A stretch of DNA of 64,000 nucleotides from Limnanthes douglasii subsp. nivea (Eukaryota > Streptophyta > Magnoliopsida > Brassicales > Limnanthaceae). The DNA lies in NCBI GenBank assembly GCA_036936605.1, contig JAUPFV010000004.1, positions 184,096,807 through 184,160,806 on the forward strand. Reading direction: 5' to 3'. The notes below the pieces were generated by a model that had not been told where the DNA came from, searched no databases, and saw only the letters and a list, made by a program, of their open reading frames with translations. A program made the position numbers and the translations under genes. Below, piece after piece: positions 33,341 to 45,185 of this stretch. Every line of letters starts with the position of its first letter. Within the stretch, counting starts at the first letter, position 1.

Positions 33341-34430
33341 TCATGAGTGTGGACAAACTGGCTGACGTGCCTTAAAAGAACAAGGTAGAAGAAAATCAAC
33401 CAGACTTGGATACTGCTGACCCAGATCAACAAATGGAAAAGTTGTTGCCTGAGGAGGGGATTTTCTCAAAGGAAGAATTTGCTTCTACCTTATACTGATT
33501 AATTCTTCGACATGTACTATGCAAAGGATTGCAGTCCTTGAAGATGCGAAATTGGGTTTATCAAGGTGCTGTGTGATAGTGTTTATCTGTGTGGTCACAA
33601 AGCTTGCTCCTCATATGGGTGTTGCATTTGTGAATATTAAAAATGCTAGACATTCACTTATGGATATAAGGCACAACAGAGAACCATCTGTATTCTCTCC
33701 TTTCCGTAAAAGCTTGAAGAAGCAAGAAATAAATGGTTTTGTCATGTTCATGAAGATGATCCAACTCCATACAAGGACAATGATGATATTAATGATATGA
33801 TGTTACCGAAAATCTTAATAAGAATGTAATTGATTGTGAGGAAGATAAAGTTGATTTTGAAGACTTTGTAGATCTTGAATAGCACCATGATGAAACTATA
33901 AATTACTGTTACTCGACCGCGTTAGAAACTTCCTACGATTCTCATGGGTCTAAAATGTTGCATATGAAAATTCCTAAGCGCAAGAAAAACAATGTGAACA
34001 ACGAGCGGAGTCCAAAAAGGCAACAAAATATTGTACAAGTTGTCAAAGAATGATTGGGTTCAAAAAAACCCAACACTAAATGTTTATTATTATTAATTTG
34101 TTTATTATTATGTAATGAAATATATTATTTATTAATATTAAAAAAAATTATAGAAAAATTATCAAAATTCGTTTTTATCAGTAATATTAACTTTTTTAAT
34201 ACACGATAATTTTTTTACTCTCTTTCCTTTAATTAAATTACTCTCCTTTACAATATCGAAATATTACCAAAATAATTTTGCTTTTAATATAGTATTGATA
34301 TCCTTCGAATGACATCAAAATAAATGAGTAAAAACTCTCATTTTCTCGGTTAAATCCAACTGAGCTCTCAGAACCACATGGTTATTGTCTTCGGAATAAT
34401 TTTGAACTATAAGAGAAGAAAATGTGGCTT
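33341..34430. other. Unassigned region, possibly old coding sequence
   Basis: 33341-34060 is less AT-rich than its surroundings and has broken frames, for example EEGIFSKEEFASTLY near 33455 and a piece near 33735 reading HEDDPTPYKDNDDIND. I do not recognise the family. 34060-34430 is AT-rich without features apart from a short inverted repeat (TTGGGTT/AACCCAA) near 34050. Confidence 0.3.
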
Positions 34431-34439
34431 TTGCATCCA

Positions 34440-36500
34440 TTCCATAAACTTATTGTAAATAATTTGGTTATTTATCAGATGTTCCTTCCAAAAAAAATTC
34501 AAACGTGTTAAAATTTTCGGTTTGCCACCTCAATATGTCCATTGGCCTGATGATGAAAAGGAGATGAGAAACAATGTTGAATCCCTCTCGACGTACAAAA
34601 TACTTACATGTCTTTATTGTCAAACTGAAGACCATTATATGTAGTAATGCCCTTAGGAATACTAAATCGACAACATATATAAGAGAGGATAAACTTTATC
34701 ACTGCTTTAGATGTGTCCTGGATAAAGGTGCAACTTCTACTCACTTAGAGAAATAGTGTATTGCCAAAATTATAGTGCGACATCCCCCCGAAGCCATCAG
34801 AAGATGTCTGACTAGATCAAGTCCTCATCTGTCAAATGGTACTACTTTAGAGACAGACTCTATGGGGACTATTGGCACATGAATTACATTTCCATACCTT
34901 TCGCAATAGTTACATCTTTTTACCAAGTCTTTAACATCTGCCATGACACTATGCCAACAAGACTCTTCTACTCAAAGTTTTATAACCACAATTTTTTATC
35001 CTTCTTCATCATGAATTCTGATAAAACACTTTGAGATTCGTTAGATCCGAGGCAGCGCAACAAAAGGCTACTAAAGGATTTTTTTTATAAAGATCCCCCA
35101 TTACAACTAAAAATCCACGAGCTTTGTATTTTATCTTCTTGGCAGAAGCTTTGTCTTGAGGTAAAAATCCATTAGTGATAAATTCTAGGATCTCATTTAT
35201 ACAATCTTTGGAAACCACAGTGGATACATGTAGACTTTCTCATACTTCAGCTTGTAAAATACCTGAATTTGTGACTTTGAAAGGACACTGTTGCACTAGG
35301 ATCCAAGGGTATGCTTCAGAATATGCTATAGTGGCTAGGGAATCAACCATTTTATTTTCTGATCTTGGGACATGCTCATATTTAACTTGTTCAAACTCGG
35401 TTGTGAACTCTTTTAACACTTGTAGATACTTTATCGAGTGATCTTTCCTGGTTTCAGATTGTCCCTGTGCTTGATGAATGGGTAGTTGTGAATCACTTAT
35501 TATTCAGACTCTTCTAGCACCACATATCTAAGCTAATCTCAATTTGGCTATTGCTGCTTGATATTTTGATTCATTGTTTGATGTTCTGAAACCAAAACGT
35601 ATAGCTTGGTACATAGAATCCTTATAGGGGGAGATTAGGAAGATAGAATCTCCACAACCTATTGTACTAGACCCACCATCAGTTCGGATTACCCATTCCT
35701 TTTTAGGCTTACTGGTTTGAGCTTCTTCACGAGGCCTTTTGGAGTGAAATTCAACTAAAAAATTAGCCACAACTGGTTTGAGCTTCTTCACGAGGCCTTT
35801 CGATTGCAGGTCAATATCATAATTTCAAACTGATGGCTTTCAAGTTAGAAAAAGTTTATTGGAGATCGGATATGTGATCCTCCTCCTTAGGGACTTTAAC
35901 CATCATATCATCGATATACACTTCTACATTTCTTTTGATTTGGTTAGCAAATTCCTTTTTCACTAGTCTCTGATAGGTGGCTTCAGCATTCTTCAACCCA
36001 AAAGAAATTACCTTATAGTAATGAAGCCCTTTGTCACTGATAAAGGTAGTGTCATCTTGATCAATCGAATTCATCTGTATCTGATTATAACCAGAAAAAA
36101 CATCCATGAAAGACAACAACTTATTTCTTGAAGTGAAATCCACAAACTGATCTATCTCTGGTACTTGAAATGGATCATTATGGGAAAGCTCTATTGAGAT
36201 CTGTAAAATCAATGCACATACGTCATTTCCATTCTTCTTCTTGACAAAAACCGAGTTAGCAGTCCAAAGAGGGTATTGGGATTCTATGATATACCTCATC
36301 TTAGTTAACCGATCTACTTCTTGGACAATGACTTCTGATTTTTCCTTAGAAAAACCTCTTTTTGTTTTATACCATTGGTCCCGCATCGGATCTAACAGAT
36401 ATCTTGTGGCTAATTACACTTGCTGGTACTCCAGTGACATCCTCATTACACCAACCAAACACATATATATTTTTAAATAAGAAGGATAATAACTTTTTAT
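34440..36500 (-). pseudogene. Decayed Tat-like pol, minus strand (RT, RNase H, integrase)
   Basis: Read leftwards. RT is at 36386-35856, with VDRLTKMRYIIESQYPLWTA, LLSFMDVFSGYNQIQ, FGLKNAEATYQRLV and VYIDDMMV. Next is a small scar, then the start of the second RNase H at 35791-35528 (VVANFLVEFHSK, RTDGGSSTIG, NNESKYQAAIAKLRLA). A linker at 35218-35009 (LPQDKASAKKIKYKARGF) and integrase in shifted frames down to about 34500 complete it. The RT thumb and first RNase H are deleted; the scar (about 35709-35800) carries two copies of a 29-base stretch 61 bases apart. Stops and frameshifts are common. Confidence 0.85.
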
Positions 36501-37836
36501 TCAATTCTAAAGGTGATTTAAATCCGAAACACTCTTGCCTTCTGCCAAGTAATGAGCTTCAACTTCTTCAACTGGGATTATGGCGTCAAGAGACTCCTTT
36601 GGATCATCTATCTCATTTGACCTGACAAAAGACTTTATTAATTGATATTCTTTATCCATTTTCACTTCTCCTAATTGTTTTGGAGCAAAAGTAGTGACAT
36701 AACACTCCTATGCCACTTTTTGTCTACTTCAGACTAAACCTACTTGGCCTCCCACAACATATTTCAAACATTAGCGAATAATGTATGCTATTGCATGTAT
36801 CGTCAAATAGCCAAGATCTACTAAATATAGCATTGTACGATGTCAAACAATCAACTATTAAAAACAAACCCCTTACCAACTTCTTCAACGGTCATTTTCC
36901 TAACAATACCTCTCCTTCAAACTCTCCAATCACATCTTTTGTCAGGTCAATTCTAAAGGTGATTTAAATCCGACCCTAACACTCTTTCCTTCTGCCAAGT
37001 AATGAGCTTCAACTTCTTCAACTGGGATTATGGCGTCAAGAGCCTCCTTTGGATCATCTATCTCATTTGACCTGACAAAAGACTTTATTAATTGATATTC
37101 TTTATCCATTTTCACTTCTCCTAATTGTTTTGGAGCAAAAGTAGTGACATAACACTCCTATGCCACTTTTTGTCTACTTCAGACTAAACCTACTTGGCCT
37201 CCCACAACATATTTCAAACATTAGCGAATAATGTATGCTATTGCATGTATCGTCAAATAGCCAAGATCTACTAAATATAGCATTGTACGATGTCAAACAA
37301 TCAACTATTAAAAACAAACCCCTTACCAACTTCTTCAACGGTCATTTTCCTAACAATACCTCTCCTTCAAACTCTCCAATCACATCTTTTGTCAGGTCAA
37401 TTCTAAAGGTGATTTAAATCCGACCCTAACACTCTTTCCTTCTGCCAAGTAATGAGCTTCAACTTCTTCAACTGGGATTATGGCGTCAAGAGCCTCCTTT
37501 GGATCATCTATCTCATTTGACCTGACAAAAGACTTTATTAATTGATATTCTTTATCCATTTTCACTTCTCCTAATTGTTTTGGAGCAAAAGTAGTGACAT
37601 AACACTCCTATGCCACTTTTTGTCTACTTCAGACTAAACCTACTTGGCCTCCCACAACATATTTCAAACATTAGCGAATAATGTATGCTATTGCATGTAT
37701 CGTCAAATAGCCAAGATCTACTAAATATAGCATTGTACGATGTCAAACAATCAACTATTAAAAACAAACCCCTTACCAACTTCTTCAACGGTCATTTTCC
37801 TAACAATACCTCTCCTTCAAACTCCCCAATCACATC
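36501..37836 (-). repeat. Tandem triplication of a 450-bp protease-linker segment
   Basis: Units start at 36501, 36947 and 37397 (446, 450 and about 440 bp), each opening TCAATTCTAAAGGTGA. Units 2 and 3 look identical over about 425 bases; unit 1 differs mainly by a 4-base gap and a few bases near its start. Each unit encodes, on the minus strand, the protease C-terminus (VIGEFEGEVLLGK) and the linker toward RT of the surrounding gypsy remnant. The copies agree far better than the rest of the remnant does with its relatives, so the amplification is recent. Confidence 0.95.
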
Positions 37837-39473
37837 ATCCGAATAGCTAGTGAATCCCACTATGGTTCTATTCGAATGCTGGATAACTGAAGGATTCTTT
37901 ATTTACTTACAAGTTAATAAAAACAAAATATTTGTTGAACTGCCAATATCAATCAAGATTAGTTGGATTTCATTGCCTTCAATAGATACTCCTATTACCA
38001 CAACATCTTCACGAGGACTCATAATTTCTCTTAAGTAATCTTCATAAAAGACAATGAAAGGGGCAAGGCTCTAGTAGAGATGCGTGGACATTTTCCCTTA
38101 TAGTTGAGTGGTTAGACTGTTCACATGTATTTTCCTAGAGCAACTTGAGAGTGCAGTCACTGTATCTCCCTGAAAATGGTCAAAGATTCAAAGTAGCTGA
38201 ACATATCAGATATTCTTGTTGTTTTTATACTGTCGCCCCAACTTGATTGCAATCTGGATCAAGGTCTAAGTATTTCAAATCCATATCAAATTGCTCCACA
38301 ATTACCATAACATTCTCTTGTTTGAACGTTTCCATACTTTGTCTTTGAACACTTTATGATGTAGCTTGTGTTGTACTTACACTAGGTTGGGCACACAAAT
38401 TAACTTGTTTGTTACCCGCTTGCTTTTTAACAAAAGCAGACAACTTCCCACTTTCAATCAGGTTTTGTACTTCTTGTTTTAAAGCAATGTAATCTTGGAT
38501 GTCAAGACCCACGTCGTTATGGTATTTACAAAAACGAGTGTTCCAATTTTCTCTTGGAGATTGAATTTTTACCGGCCTTCGGAAATACACAACATTCTTA
38601 GTTCTGTCATAAATGGTGGCCACATTTGCATTCAATTTGGTAAACCATTCAGGTTTGGACCCACTGACTCTTTCTTGGTCCAGGCGGTTGGCCCTGATTT
38701 AACTGACTTTGTCTAGGCATATGTGAACCTTGTCTGGAATCTTTAGGATGGTAACTGACTATGGCTTGGGACTGAGTTCTGACTTGTGGGATATAAAGTG
38801 TTTGAACATACCTATTCTAGCGCTGTACCTTGGATTTTTTGGTTTTCTCCCCTGGGATTTTCTTTCCGACTTGATTCAATAATCCTCCCCAGGTCATAGC
38901 TTTATTTCGAATTAGTAAATCAGATAACTCACCCGTTTGATGAGGCTACATCAGCCGTTTTTGAACATTAAGAACGGGTTGGTTGACTATCATTTCATCT
39001 TTTTTTAATGACAACCATGGTCACTATTTGATGAGGAACAAAAAATATCTGAGTCAGATTCTATGGTTGAATTTCCAGTAGAATCTGATGTATTCATTAA
39101 CTGCTTAGTATGATTTTCCTTTTTAGAAACTGTGTGAGCCTTTGAGGATTGATCACTTTCACCTTATTTGTTGTTGTCACCAGGCTCATCTGTAACAATA
39201 CATCTTGCATCGAACTTCCCTTTCAATCCTATTTTAGCTTGTCTTTGGGCCCTTAAAGCTTCAATCTCAGCCCTCAATTGGTCACGCTCCTCCTGCATAG
39301 TTTGTCTTTCCTCTGTATTATAATTAAAATATGAAAAATAACATGCTCATTATTACCACTTATCCCCTTATTGTCAAGAGGGAGAATTTCTTGCATATCG
39401 CGATCCATGCTTCAAAGACCTTCAAAATAAGATTCGAAAGTATGGTTTTGAATAAATCTATTTAGGTACTCTA
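37837..39473 (-). pseudogene. Decayed Tat-like gag and protease N-terminus, minus strand
   Basis: The protease active site is near 37940 as LIDIGSSTNI (DIGS in place of DTGS). Gag C-terminus is at 38635-38354 with VATIYDRTKNVVYFRRP and FCKYHNDVGLDIQDYIALKQ, the same block as gag of the 2933 element. Charged, Ser-rich N-terminal gag is faintly readable up to about 39410. Frameshifts and stops throughout. Confidence 0.8.
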
Positions 39474-39494
39474 CGCTCCCACAGTGGTCGCCAA
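39474..39494 (-). promoter_or_regulatory. Primer-binding-site-like sequence
   Basis: On the minus strand TTGGCGACCACTGTGGGAG, almost the same as the one after the 5' LTR at 3412. It marks the boundary between gag leader and LTR. Confidence 0.6.
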
Positions 39495-39499
39495 TCCGG

Positions 39500-39910
39500 T
39501 GATGATGAAATCTGATGCACATGTAATTTTGGAAGATCTTTGGTTTATATCGTCTTAAATTTTTAATAGCAAGTAAGGAGAATGAGATGCTTGTATTTTT
39601 TTTTATAGATAAGTCCAATCCATTGAATGTTGTTGGTTGAGCTATTTATACTTTTTTTGGATTCATGGGCCATTCATGCCGAGTCACCTATTTAATCAAT
39701 CTCACGAGCCTCTAAGCCCATAAACCAATGTACTAGGCACCTAGCTGAGTCACTCGGCTTACTAAGCATACTGCTTATTCGTTAAGATTTGCTGTATGGT
39801 CTGAATTACCATTCTAAATAAATTTTGACCCACTTTACTGCAAGGGTCCTCCAATATAATCCGATCCCATCTATACGAGCAATCCCATAGCCGATCATTT
39901 ATCTCCATAA
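39500..39910 (-). repeat. 5' LTR of the minus-strand gypsy remnant
   Basis: On the minus strand it ends TTTCATCATCA, five bases before the primer-site-like sequence. TATAAATA (minus strand, 39643-39650) is a promoter candidate. The outer end near 39910 is uncertain because no second LTR was found; a 3' LTR is not visible left of 34440. Confidence 0.6.
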
Positions 39911-40550
39911 AATGTTTTGTGTATTGTCGCAAGTTCTGGTTCGGTTATTACTAACAAGGAATGATTGAATCTGAATGTCTCATGATTGACTTATATCTTA
40001 TGTAATGGTTATAGAAATCGATGCGGTTTTGGTTGAAAGTTCAAATTCTATATATGGGAAAACCGTTGAACCAAGTAAGGGCATCACCATTCGAAGTGAG
40101 GATAATTATTTTGCACATGACCCAACTCTTAAGTACTGCACCATTTAGTTTCTGAAATTTCCCATATGGTGGTCTGGGTGGCATTTTCCTATGAACTTAT
40201 CGATTTTTTGTGCGTTAAATTTTAATGGTAGTAGTACTCAGGTGCGAATGAAATATTTTTGTTTATGTAAAAACTTTGATGGAATTTGTATTTATTAAAA
40301 TAAAAAAATAAATATAAAAATACTTACATATTAATAAATATTTATTTATTTATATTTGCACGTAAGTTCAAAAATAATTGTTTTTTTATTTTTATTTTGT
40401 TTTAAAAACAATTTGATTATTTGTTTGAAAAGTAGAAATTATTTTGAAGTTTTATTAGATTAAAAAATAAAAATTCTTTTGGGAACATATATAAAAAACA
40501 TAAATTTTTTGTAGCACATATTTAAAAACAGTTTTAAAATGCATATTAAA
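39911..40550. other. AT-rich DNA upstream of the LINE; likely old promoter of the EXORDIUM-like gene
   Basis: No coding frame. TATATAAAA lies at 40488-40496. With the LINE and one target copy removed, this box would sit about 200 bases before the ATG at 46810. In AT-rich DNA such a motif can be chance. Confidence 0.4.
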
Positions 40551-41069
40551 AAATACTCAAAATCTTTTTTTTTAATCAAAATGAAATATTTAATTGATAA
40601 AGAATCAGTACAATAGGCGGGATACATCAAAATTGAAACAAAAGGCGGCAAAAGGCCTAAAACAGAAACCCTAACCCTAAGCCTTAAACAATCTAATGAA
40701 AAACTCTTCATTAACATCATCTTTCAACCAAACCACATCTCCAGCTTAAGCCACCATACTCTAACAACCAAGACTTCACAAAATCAGCAAAGCTTCACAT
40801 CTCAAGCATCACCAATCAGCCAAAAAGAAGGCTTTCAACAACTTCAACTTAAACATCAGCAGAAGCAAGCAAAACAGCAGACCTCAAAGAACAATCAGCA
40901 TCTAAATGAACATGATTCTCGCCTGCAGCTATCCTTCAAGCACAAACATCCCGCCTCACTAACCATATAACAGCCCCAACAGACTCTTCGGCCGAAAAAT
41001 CGAGAAAACAGCACCAAACATACAAAGAAATTTAACAACAAGTAAGTGTTCACCAAGCAAATCAGCAAA

Positions 41070-44000
41070 TCACGAAATATAACCAAGACCTAAAGCTTCA
41101 AGAACAATAATAGCTTTAAGATCATTATGCACATTAGAAGGGCTAAAATTATACTCGAGCTTAGTTCTAAGAGTGAAACGAGCTAACCAATCAGCAACCT
41201 GGTTCTGCTCACGAAAGACATGAGTAATGCTCATACTCCTCTTAACCAGATTAGAAATACAATTCAGGATAGGCTTAATATACCAATGGACCGAGCTATA
41301 ACCATTGTTAAGCATATTAACAATGCTGATAGAATCAGTCTCCAAATCAACAAGACACCACTTATTGACTTCACAAACAAGAAGCCCATCAAGAAAAGCT
41401 CTTAATTCAGCCAAAAGAGGAGTAGATTTACCATAAAGATAGCTGTGAGCACTAATGAGATTACCCAAGCTATCCCTGAAAATAACAGAACCACTAGCCT
41501 CTCCATTGCTCAGACACGAAGCATCGGAGTTCATTTTGAGCCTGCCCATAGGAGGTAAACTCCACTTAATGTACCTGGGCCTATTATGTCTCACCAAATG
41601 GTTAAAACAGCCTAACTCCCTAGCAGCATTATAACTATTGAGCCAATGAGATTTGCTTAACAGACCTTTCATATGCAAAACATGTAAAACACCATCAATC
41701 AGCTTAATCACAGAAACAGAAGAAGGACAACTACCTTTCAATTTAGCAACATTTCTAGCCTTCCAAATGTTATACAAAATTAGAGAAGGCAAGATACTTT
41801 TTACCTGAATCTTCTTAACCCTAGGCCACTGCCACATTCTAGTAAGATGAATGATGCTCATCTGCTTAGAAATATAAACTTTAAACATTACAACATAGTG
41901 AATCCAAATAAACCATGCGAAATCACAATTAATGAACAAATGCTTAATAGTCTCCTGGTTCTCACAGAACTGACATTTAGACACCAATGAGATACCTCTA
42001 GCTTGAATAACAGAATCCACAGCAATGTATATATGAATGATCTTCCAATGCATGAAAGAACTTTTCAAAGGAGTTAAATGATTCCAAATGTTTTTGTAAA
42101 TGTCATGCCTAACATACTTCGTCCTAATATGATTCCAGGTTTCTTTTAGATTATAATTACCATTTTTAGCAATATTCCATATCATTAAATCATCTCTATT
42201 ACTATCAATAGCAATGCTGTTAATTCTATCCACAACATCAGGCTGAATCATATTAATGATAGAAGACAAATTCCAAGAACCTTCATGCCAATAAGAATTA
42301 ACAGTTTCAGTTCTAAACCATAAATTATTATCTTCTTTATTCAAAGTTAAAATGGGAACAGAATTGGTCCAATTATCTAACCAAAAATCAACCAAACCTT
42401 TGCCAAGCTTCCATTTCACCTGGACTTCAGCAAGCTCCCTAACTTTTAGCATCCTATTCCAAACCATTGAACCAGGTTTAAAAGAAATCTGCAAAGGGTG
42501 ATGGTTTGGACAATATATACTATGCATAATATTCGCCCAATAAGAAGAGTTCTTCCTAAAAGCAGCCCACAAATTATAAGAAATAGCATTCTGAATATCA
42601 TCCAACTTACGAATGTTCAGCCCACCTTCATGATAAGTTTTACATAAAGCACCCCAGTTACACCAATGAATTTTCTTATCAACTAAGCTAGAACCCCAAA
42701 TAAATCTATTCAAAACAAGCTCAAGCTTAGAAATAACACCACGAGGCAGAAGATTGCAATGCATCCAATAAAGAATAATGTTCATTAAAACTGATTTAAC
42801 CAACGTTAATCTACCAGCAAAAGAAAGAAAAGAAGAGCTCCATTCATTAATCTTACTACTGATTTTACAGATTAACTTATTATAGTTACTAATTCTATTA
42901 TTAGTATTAATAGTAATCCCTAAGTATTTAGTAGGCAAATTACTAAATGAGAAACCAGAAGTACTAGATATAATATCAATCCTAGCTAGACTCATTCCAT
43001 TAGTAACAAGAATCTTAGTTTTCTCTTTGTTAATACACTGACCATAAATGATTTGATACCTCTCAAGAAAGCTACAAAGCATGCTAACAGATCTCTCTTT
43101 ACTATAAGTAAATAACAAGATATCATCAGCAAAGGCCAGACTATTAACATTGATGCTACTTCTACCTTTATATCTCATGAATCTATTAACTTCAAATAGA
43201 CTATTAATACCTCTGATCAGCATCTCCTCTGCAATAATGAAAAGATAAGGCAAAATTGGATCACCTTGACGCAAGCCTTTACTAGTCTTAAAGAAGCCAA
43301 AAACCTCACCATTTATCAGCATAGACACATGAACAACATTGATCATTTTCTTGATAAGACAAATGAATCTATTAGCAAAACCAAATTTCTTTAACACATT
43401 AAAAAGAAAACCATGAGCAAGCTTATCAAAAGCTTTAGACATATCCAATTGAATCAAAATGTTACTATCCTTAACCTTTCTATTCATGTCAAACATAAGC
43501 TCTTTACAAATCAGAATATTATCCTGAATTTTCTTACCGGGCACAAAACCACCTTGATTGGCAGAGATGATGTTAGGGAGGATCAAAGTAAGCCTGTTAG
43601 CAATAATTTTAGACATAATGCGATTATGTAAAGAACACAGACTAACTGGTCTGTAATCCTTCCAACCAATTGGGTTAGACAGCTTAGGAATCAGGCAAAT
43701 GCCTGTAGCAAAAATACCACGAGGAATATTCTTACCCCTCATAAAATCCTTCATAGCATTAACCATGTCAATTTTAATAATATGCCAACAATGCTTAAAG
43801 AAACACTGAGTAAATCCATCCATACCTGGAGCACTAGCAGGCTTCATATCTTTAATGATGTTCCAGACCTCATTCTCATCAGGATCCTTCATCAAGCTTT
43901 TATTCTCATCATCAGTGACTAACTTGGGAATGTTTCTAAACATTTCATCCTCCATGAAGAGAGCCTCATCACTACTATTAGCATAAGGATATTTAGCAAG

Positions 44001-45185
44001 AGCCTGCTTGAAAAAATCAACAGCAGACCTACCCATCTCCTCAGGATCAGTAACCCAATCAGTCCCCACCTTAATGCCCTTAATGATGTTCCTTCTCCTC
44101 TTCTTCTTGACAAAGTTATGATAACACTTATTGTTTTTATCTCCATCAATAAGCCAGCTTGAATAACACTGCTGCCTCTAGAAAATCTCCTCCATTCTTT
44201 GAGCTTTGATAAGCAAAGCATTGGCCTTAGCAAGCTGCCCTTTAGTAGCATTAGACTGAATATTCTGATGATTAAGCTCCTTCACCAACACATCATCTTC
44301 CAAGCATTGAACCTTATTAAAGATATTACCCACAACAATTCTATTCCACAGAATCAAACCTTTCTTTAGACGCCTAAGCTTATTCCACAAAACAAATAAA
44401 TGATCACCAACCAAACCTTGATTCCAATTCTCTTCCACAAATGGAAGAAAAGAATCCTCCAAAGTCCACATCTCTTGAAACCTGAAACTTGACTTAACTC
44501 GACAAAAATCATTAGAAATAGCAATAACTATTGACATATGATCCGAACAAGTCCTAGCTAGATGGTAAACTTTAGTGCTACTAAAACACTCAGACCATTT
44601 ACTATTAACCAAGACCCTATCCAATCTTTTCCACTTAGAACCATTTGACCAGGTAAACTTAGAACCAATGAAACCAACATCTTCAATGTTACAACAAGAA
44701 ATCATATCATTGAAATCATTAGTGCTATTAATACAAAACGAACTACAGTCTATCTGCTCCTCAATAGAACTAACCACATTGAAATCCCCACAAACCAACC
44801 AGCACAGGTCATTAGTAGCAATGCTCTTAAGAAAATCCCAAAGCTCAACCCTATTACCTCTTTGACATTTAGCATATATAACAGAAATCATCATATAGTT
44901 ATTATCACTAACCAAACTTACATTCAAATTTAAGCATTAACTCAAATCATTAATAACAGTAACAGAAATATCATACTTCCAAAATATCCAGATCTTGTTA
45001 GTAAGATTATAGACATACTTTTCATAACCTAATTTAACAGTAATAGAACTAATGACACTAACATTCACCAGAGGTTCCTAAATAACAATAAGTTTAGCAT
45101 TATTTTTCTTAGCAAGATGTTTGAGCCTACGAAGAGAAGCCTTATCTTTGATACCACGAATATTCCAATTAATCATACTAATCAT
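41070..45185 (-). pseudogene. LINE ORF2: endonuclease, reverse transcriptase, RNase H (three stops)
   Basis: 1372 codons in one frame with stops at codons 36 (TAG, 45078-45080), 83 (TAA, 44937-44939) and 336 (TAG, 44178-44180). Endonuclease: NWNIRGIKD at the start, CGDFNVVSS, GSKFTWSNGSKWKRLDRVLV, CSDHMSIVI. RT: PASAPGMDGFTQCFFKHCW, YRPVSLCSLHNRIMSKIIA, IQLDMSKAFDKL, GLRQGDPILPYLFI and the catalytic FADD near residue 685. A Cys-rich zf-RVT region follows. RNase H is at the end: MNSDASC, LAELRAFLDGL, VDLETDSI, NQVADWLARF, all acidic residues kept. The three stops fit CAG to TAG, CAA to TAA and TGG to TAG. The longest open piece (44069-41070) still carries RT and RNase H. Confidence 0.93.

Noticed and set aside
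36785..37417. Two identical 60-codon plus-strand ORFs
   Set aside because: They repeat because of the 450-bp tandem units. The meaningful frame is the protease on the minus strand.
40670..40685. Telomere-like AAACCCTAACCCTAA
   Set aside because: Only two units, inside the LINE 3' untranslated region. No array, so no interstitial telomere.
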